Shown: positions 59,801-64,000 of the stretch, piece after piece
How positions within the stretch are numbered: position 1 is the stretch's first letter
Layout: every line of letters begins with the position of its first letter
From: Amycolatopsis circi
GTDB taxonomy: Bacteria > Actinomycetota > Actinomycetes > Mycobacteriales > Pseudonocardiaceae
Length of the DNA stretch: 64,000 nt
Direction: 5' to 3'
Assembly (NCBI RefSeq): GCF_003385235.1
Contig: NZ_PQIA01000019.1
Coordinates: 1-64,000 of the forward strand
Position numbers and translations under genes: made by a program
The notes under the pieces: generated by a model
What the model saw: the letters and a program-made list of their open reading frames with translations, nothing else
Told to the model about the DNA's origin: nothing
Database searches by the model: none

Positions 59801-61245
59801 TAGTCGGGGTCGACATCGGAACGTCGCTCACCAAGGCCGTGGTGTTCGACGAGGACGGCAGCTCCATCGCGAGCGCGTGCACGCCGTCCGAGGTGCACCA
59901 CCTTCCAGGCGGCCGGGTCGAGCAGAACCTCGACCAGGTCGTCGGCACGGTCGCGACGGTGGTGCGCGAGGTCGCGGCCGCCCTGCCCGAGCCGGTGTCC
60001 GCGTTGGCGTTGACCGGCCAGGGCGACGGGCTGTGGCTCCGCGACGAGACGGGCGCCGCGGTGCACCCGGCCATCTCGTGGCTCGACGGCCGGGCGAACA
60101 CGGTGCTCGCGAAATGGCAGGCCGACGGCGTGACCGCGGAAGTCTTCCGCCGCACCGGCTCCGGCATGTTCCCCGGCTGCACGGCGGCCATCATGTCCTA
60201 TTTGGATACTCATGAGCCCGAGGTGCTCGACCGCGCCGTGGTAGCCGGGTACTGCGTGGACGCGGTGTTGCAGCGGCTCACCGGCGAGATCACGGTCGAC
60301 GTTTCGGATGCGTCGCTGCCGTTCCTGAACCCAGCCACCCGCAGCTACGACGACGGCGCGATCGAGGCATGCGGACTGGGGCATCGCCGGTCACTGTTCG
60401 CGAAACCGGCCCCGGCGAAGTCGGTCTTCCGGCTCGACCGACGCGGTGCCGATCTGCTCGGGTTGCCGGTGGGCTTGCCGGTCACCGCAGGACCTTTCGA
60501 TCTGCCAGCCAGCGCAATCGGTGCAGGCGTACGGAAACCAGGCGACGGCATCCTCACCGCCGGGACCACGCTCGCCTGCCAGGTGCTCACCTCCGATCCC
60601 GCATTCGACCCCGAAGCGGAACCAGCGGGCATGTTCCTGTGCACACCCGACGAAAACGAGTACCTGCACGCGATGCCGGCGATGGTCGGCACTGCCGGGA
60701 TTGATTGGGCCTGCGAGTTGCTGGGCATCAGCGTCGAAGAAATCGACCCGCTGCTGGCAAGCAGCAAGCCAGGCGCTCGCGGAGTACGCGCACTGCCGTT
60801 CCTTTCGGTATCGGGCGAACGCGCACCATTCGTCGACGCCGGAGCGCGCGCACAGTTCTCCGGGCTGAGCCTGGAAACCGGCCGAGCCGACCTGGTCCGG
60901 GCACTGTGCGAGTCGATCGCTTACGCCGCACGGCATTGCTTTGAAGCAGCCGGCCTGTCCGGGCAGCTCTACGCCTGCGGCGGCGGAGTCCGTTCGCCCG
61001 AATGGCTGCGGATTTTCGCCGATGTGCTCGGCCGCCCGGTCGTGATCCCGAGCGACCCCGGCGTCGGCGCCCGCGGCGCCGTGCTCACCGCCGCGGCCGC
61101 ACTGGGAACGCCGTACGATCGGGACCGCTGGGCCGCGAACTCGCGAACAGTCGAGGCCCGGCCCGAAAATGTAGCTGATTACGAGCGCGGTTACGCCGAC
61201 TACCAGGCTTCCCTGTCTGCCGCGCGCGGACTGTGGAGGCTGTGA
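59797..61245 (+). CDS. FGGY-family carbohydrate kinase (B)
   Basis: A 482-residue kinase, distinct from kinase A. VGVDIGTSLTKAVVFD near 3-18, ALTGQGDGLWL near 71-81, ISWLDGR, GILTAGTTLACQV and YACGGGVRSPEW near 388-399 are FGGY motifs. It is of the erythritol/xylulose kinase type by overall form. The substrate is uncertain. GTG start overlapping the previous stop. An aldolase gene follows after 0 bases. Confidence 0.85.
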   Translation: MIVGVDIGTSLTKAVVFDEDGSSIASACTPSEVHHLPGGRVEQNLDQVVGTVATVVREVAAALPEPVSALALTGQGDGLWLRDETGAAVHPAISWLDGRANTVLAKWQADGVTAEVFRRTGSGMFPGCTAAIMSYLDTHEPEVLDRAVVAGYCVDAVLQRLTGEITVDVSDASLPFLNPATRSYDDGAIEACGLGHRRSLFAKPAPAKSVFRLDRRGADLLGLPVGLPVTAGPFDLPASAIGAGVRKPGDGILTAGTTLACQVLTSDPAFDPEAEPAGMFLCTPDENEYLHAMPAMVGTAGIDWACELLGISVEEIDPLLASSKPGARGVRALPFLSVSGERAPFVDAGARAQFSGLSLETGRADLVRALCESIAYAARHCFEAAGLSGQLYACGGGVRSPEWLRIFADVLGRPVVIPSDPGVGARGAVLTAAAALGTPYDRDRWAANSRTVEARPENVADYERGYADYQASLSAARGLWRL

Positions 61246-61896
61246 ATGATCCTGGAGAACGAGCGTGCCGCGGTATGCGAGTACGCCCGCCGCCTGACTT
61301 CGGACGGCTTGGTCGTCGGCACGTCAGGCAACGTGTCCGCGCGAGCAGGCGACCTAGTCGCCGTAACCCCCACCGGCGTCGACTACGCCGCCCTCACACC
61401 CGCCGACATCCCCGTAGTAGACCTCGACGGCAACCTTGCAGACGGCAGCCTGAAGCCGACAAGCGAACTCCCGATGCACCTGGCCGTGTACACCCGAGCC
61501 GCCGACCCGGCGAGCGCACCGGTGAACGCGGTAGTGCACACGCATTCCGTGCACGCCACCGCAGTGTCCACTTTGGTCACCGAGGTCCCGCCGATCCACT
61601 ACATGCTCGCGGCAATCGGCCCCACGGCCCGCGTAGCCCCATACGCGACCTACGGCACCACCGAACTTGCCGACGCCATGCTGCAAGCCCTGGACGATCG
61701 ACGAGGCTGTCTCCTGGCCAACCACGGCACGATCACCTATGGCGACACGTTGTCGAGTGCGTACAGCCGCGCGCAGCAATTGGAATGGGTCTGCCAGGTG
61801 TGGCTGCAGGCCCGCTCCGCCGGTACTCCGAATTTGTTGCCGCCAGCGGAAATCGAGCACGTGGTGGAGAAACTGAAAGGATATGGCCAACGCTGA
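61246..61896 (+). CDS. Class II aldolase/adducin-family protein
   Basis: A 216-residue zinc aldolase. TSGNVSAR near 26-33 and PTGVDY form the phosphate site, the HTHSVHA segment near 89-95 and later NHGT give the zinc histidines, and ELPMH carries the catalytic Glu. Fuculose- or rhamnulose-phosphate-aldolase type, splitting ketose 1-phosphates to dihydroxyacetone phosphate and a short aldehyde. Last gene of the catabolic operon. Confidence 0.87.
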   Translation: MILENERAAVCEYARRLTSDGLVVGTSGNVSARAGDLVAVTPTGVDYAALTPADIPVVDLDGNLADGSLKPTSELPMHLAVYTRAADPASAPVNAVVHTHSVHATAVSTLVTEVPPIHYMLAAIGPTARVAPYATYGTTELADAMLQALDDRRGCLLANHGTITYGDTLSSAYSRAQQLEWVCQVWLQARSAGTPNLLPPAEIEHVVEKLKGYGQR

Positions 61897-61900
61897 CTGA

Positions 61901-62645
61901 TCAATGCGAGGGTGGCGGCCCGCCCTGCTGACCAGCTTGTCCCGGCGGACACCCGGGCTGTTGCGGATACCTGGGTTGTGGCGGTATCCAGGCGGTGGTG
62001 CAGCCTGCGGCACCGGGTAACCGTTCTGCGACAAGGAATCCCGGTCCAGGCGGCATCGGGTGCCTAGCCTGATCAGGAGCCCAGGGCTGCGGTGAAAATC
62101 CGGGCGGCACCGGAACCCCGGGCTGACCCGGATATGCGGTGCCCGGTGGAGGCGGGTACCGGCCTGCCCGGCGTATCCCCGCGGCGTGAACTGCGCTGCC
62201 GTCCAAGCCGCTGGACCGTAGCCTGTTCCGACAGGTTGCGCGCCCAAAAGCACCTTGGCGACCGGAGGCAGCAACATCGCGATTGCCGTCAGCCCGGCGA
62301 CGATCGCCGCAATCCAGTTTGAAGTTCCACGACGGCAAGCACGTGACGAGAGAGCAAACGCGACAGCGAAACAATTGCCACCACCGCTTGCACAACCGCA
62401 GGCACCACGAGAAAACGCGCCGGGCGCAGACCTCACGTCGCGAGCAATGCCGCTCCAGGCAGCACCGCGATACTCAGCACGGCCAACAGCGGATGCACGT
62501 AACTGCCGCTTTTCCAACTATGGTTGATCATGGTTGCGGCTTCGGCCCAGAGCACGACTATCTCGCTGAGTCCGAGCGCTCCCGTGAGCGCCAGGGCAAG
62601 ATTCCGCGCCTGTTTGGTTGGTCCGGGCAGGCCGGGATAGCCCAT
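61901..62645 (-). pseudogene. Decayed membrane-protein gene with proline-rich tail
   Basis: Reading leftward from ATG 62645 gives two membrane helices (about residues 17-39 and 51-68) and then a TGA after ALLAT. The same frame continues with a third helix (RFLVVPAVVQAVVAIVSLS), a fourth helix (WIAAIVAGLTAIAMLLPPV) continues in another frame, and a Pro/Gly-rich tail ends in a third frame at 61901. At least one nonsense change and two frameshifts are needed to reconstruct one protein. The original was probably a four-helix protein with an extracellular or cytoplasmic Pro-rich tail. Sequencing error is unlikely to explain all three. Confidence 0.6.
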
Positions 62646-62659
62646 ACCCCCTGGTCCTC

Positions 62660-63016
62660 TTACGGCAGCGGGACGAGTGCCCCCATGCCCGCCCCCGCGA
62701 ACTGCGTCGCCAGTCGCTGCGGCAACGGATTCGGATACAAAATGATCGACGCGAACGGCGACGGCGTGGAACCAGGCCCGCCGTGGCTCTGCAGACGCAC
62801 GCTGACATGGACGTTGCGGTCAGCGGGAATCTCGAACGACACCGCACCCCAGGAAACGACGTATTGCCGACCGTCGATTCCCGCGAACGGGATGTACGTG
62901 TCAGCTCGGACGATATGCGTGGAAATATCGATCGTGAGCAACCGTCGAGGCCCGTCATGCGGGTCGACGTACGGAATCACGTTCGGAGTAGAAGCCAATT
63001 CCGGCGGGTCGGTCAT
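62660..63016 (-). CDS. Small conserved-looking protein of unknown function
   Basis: A 118-residue soluble protein with no signal peptide. DPHDGPRRLLTIDISTHIVR and WGAVSFEIPADRNVHVSVRL suggest a beta-rich fold. No family is recognised. It lies 14 bases upstream of the decayed membrane-protein gene on the same strand and was probably in an operon with it. ATG 63016 is the best start; an in-frame start at 63040 would add eight residues. Confidence 0.5.
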   Translation of the reverse strand: MTDPPELASTPNVIPYVDPHDGPRRLLTIDISTHIVRADTYIPFAGIDGRQYVVSWGAVSFEIPADRNVHVSVRLQSHGGPGSTPSPFASIILYPNPLPQRLATQFAGAGMGALVPLP

Positions 63017-63130
63017 CGTTCCGGGCCTTCCGCTAGACAACGGTCGAAGCTTACCCTCGGCGGGCGGAAGTCCTGATAGCGCTGGGCTTACGCGGCATTT
63101 CCCTTTGCCGTCGCGAGCGGCGAGGCGAGA

Positions 63131-64000
63131 TCAGAACTGGTAGTACAGGAACGGGCTGAAAGTCCCCGTAGCCACCAAGATCGCCGCGTAAACCAGACCC
63201 ACCGTCATGACCCCGATCCGCAGCGCCGTCGCTCCGCGGCTTCGGGACGATTCCAGCAGCGGGCCGGTCACCGGGTGCGCCGGGAGGATGAACACGATCA
63301 GCGCCAGCAGCAGGATCACCAGTCGCTGGTTCGTCAGCGCGCTTTCCACGACGTCACCCAGGCCGCCGAAGTCGGGGATCAGCATGTGGCCGATCATCGA
63401 CAGCGCGTGGCCTAGGTCGGCGGAGCGAAAGAAGACCCAGCCGAACACCACGAGGATCAGCGTCAGCACCCGGCGGGCGATGCGGGCGGCTGGCTTGGCC
63501 GGGGAGTCGCCGAGGTTGAAGCGGCGTTCGATGACCAGGAGCGCGCCGTGGTAGCAGCCCCAGATCAGGAACGTCCATTGCGCGCCGTGCCAGAAGCCCG
63601 TCAGCACGAAGACGATCGACAGGTTCCGGTACGTCTTTCCGGCGCCGGAACGGTTGCCGCCCAGCGGGATGTAGACGTAGTCGCGGAACCAGCGGGACAG
63701 CGACATGTGCCAGCGGCGCCAGAACTCCGTGATCGTCACCGACGAGTACGGGCGGGCGAAGTTCTCCGGCAGCCGGAAGCCGAGCATGCGGCCCAGGCCG
63801 ATCGCCATGTCCGAGTAGCCGGAGAAGTCGAAGAACAGCTGCAGGGTGTAGCCGATCGCGCCGAGCCAGGCCGTCGTGAACGTCATTTGGTTGGCCGGGG
63901 TCGAGAAGCAGGCTTCGACCATCGGGCTGAGCGAGTCGGCGATGATCGACTTCTTGCACAGGCCCAGCGCGAACCTCGGGAAACCCGCGGCGATGTCGTC
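63131..64000 (-). CDS. MBOAT-family O-acyltransferase (AlgI-like), 5' end outside window
   Basis: The C-terminal 289 residues of a membrane-bound O-acyltransferase. The active-site His is in LTGFWHGAQWTFLIWG, and the upstream FFDFSGYSDMAIG and FWRRWHMSLSRWFRDYVYIPLGG are AlgI/DltB hallmarks. It transfers acyl groups to exported polysaccharide, working with an AlgX/AlgJ-like protein. The gene continues beyond base 64000, where a partner may be encoded. Complete C terminus, stop at 63131. Confidence 0.9.
   Translation of the reverse strand, partial: DDIAAGFPRFALGLCKKSIIADSLSPMVEACFSTPANQMTFTTAWLGAIGYTLQLFFDFSGYSDMAIGLGRMLGFRLPENFARPYSSVTITEFWRRWHMSLSRWFRDYVYIPLGGNRSGAGKTYRNLSIVFVLTGFWHGAQWTFLIWGCYHGALLVIERRFNLGDSPAKPAARIARRVLTLILVVFGWVFFRSADLGHALSMIGHMLIPDFGGLGDVVESALTNQRLVILLLALIVFILPAHPVTGPLLESSRSRGATALRIGVMTVGLVYAAILVATGTFSPFLYYQF

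Noticed and set aside
1-64000. tRNA, rRNA, insertion sequence, prophage or attachment site
   Set aside because: No cloverleaf-like gene, transposase, integrase or phage structural gene was recognised anywhere in the window.

Overview
The window is high-GC (about 70%) actinobacterial chromosome. It most likely comes from the Pseudonocardiaceae, and Amycolatopsis fits best. The evidence is the linked order DUF2520-panC-panD-coaX ... lysS-lsr2 ... clpC1 together with mhuD, an alpha/beta hydrolase, a PGRP amidase, mutY and a beta-carbonic anhydrase. The same neighbours lie at Rv3588c-Rv3603c in Mycobacterium tuberculosis. Frequent GTG starts, 4-bp GTGA gene overlaps, IdeR- and Zur-type boxes, mycothiol-type enzymes and leaderless-looking promoters agree. 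The genus is inference; no rRNA or tRNA gene was seen.

Layout. 0-15.2 kb is a housekeeping core: PrsW protease, pantothenate/CoA genes, an ECF41-type sigma factor with a divergent oxidoreductase, a guanidinium exporter behind a guanidine-III riboswitch, lysS, lsr2, an iron-regulated FhuF-like reductase and clpC1. 15.2-31.2 kb is accessory: a kinase-like protein, an HTH/PIN pair, a membrane-anchored Hsp70-like protein, an M1 peptidase coupled to pyroglutamyl peptidase, a large BTAD/NB-ARC regulator, an amidohydrolase, AraC regulators, a DrrAB-type exporter, a phosphatase-fold membrane enzyme, GNAT and sirtuin. 31.2-38.3 kb resumes the conserved neighbourhood (mhuD, AAA+ ATPase, lipoprotein M1 peptidase, hydrolase, PGRP amidase, mutY, carbonic anhydrase). 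It is interrupted by a 384-bp tandem duplication across a convergent gene junction.

38.4-51.4 kb holds a LacI regulator, a Zur-boxed zinc ABC importer, a HxlR/oxidoreductase pair, an AlgX/AlgJ-like acetyltransferase, three tandem DUF445 membrane proteins (the third frameshifted) and a DivIVA-domain coiled-coil protein built on 11-residue repeats. The 3' end of that coiled-coil gene is itself repeated downstream. 51.5-61.9 kb is a polyol/ketose catabolic island: MFS permease, two FGGY kinases, a Dak-family kinase, an RpiB-family isomerase, a 2-hydroxyacid dehydrogenase, a class II aldolase, a HAD phosphatase, a histidine phosphatase and a DeoR regulator. 61.9-64 kb contains a decayed membrane-protein gene, a small unknown gene and the 3' part of an MBOAT acyltransferase that runs off the window.

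Functional reading. Two metal circuits (iron: FhuF-like reductase behind an IdeR box, and MhuD haem degradation; zinc: ZnuABC behind a Zur box), one ligand-sensing RNA circuit (guanidine) and one sugar-alcohol circuit (DeoR palindrome) can be read directly from regulatory DNA. The island at 51.5-61.9 kb is the best candidate for an incompletely described pathway.
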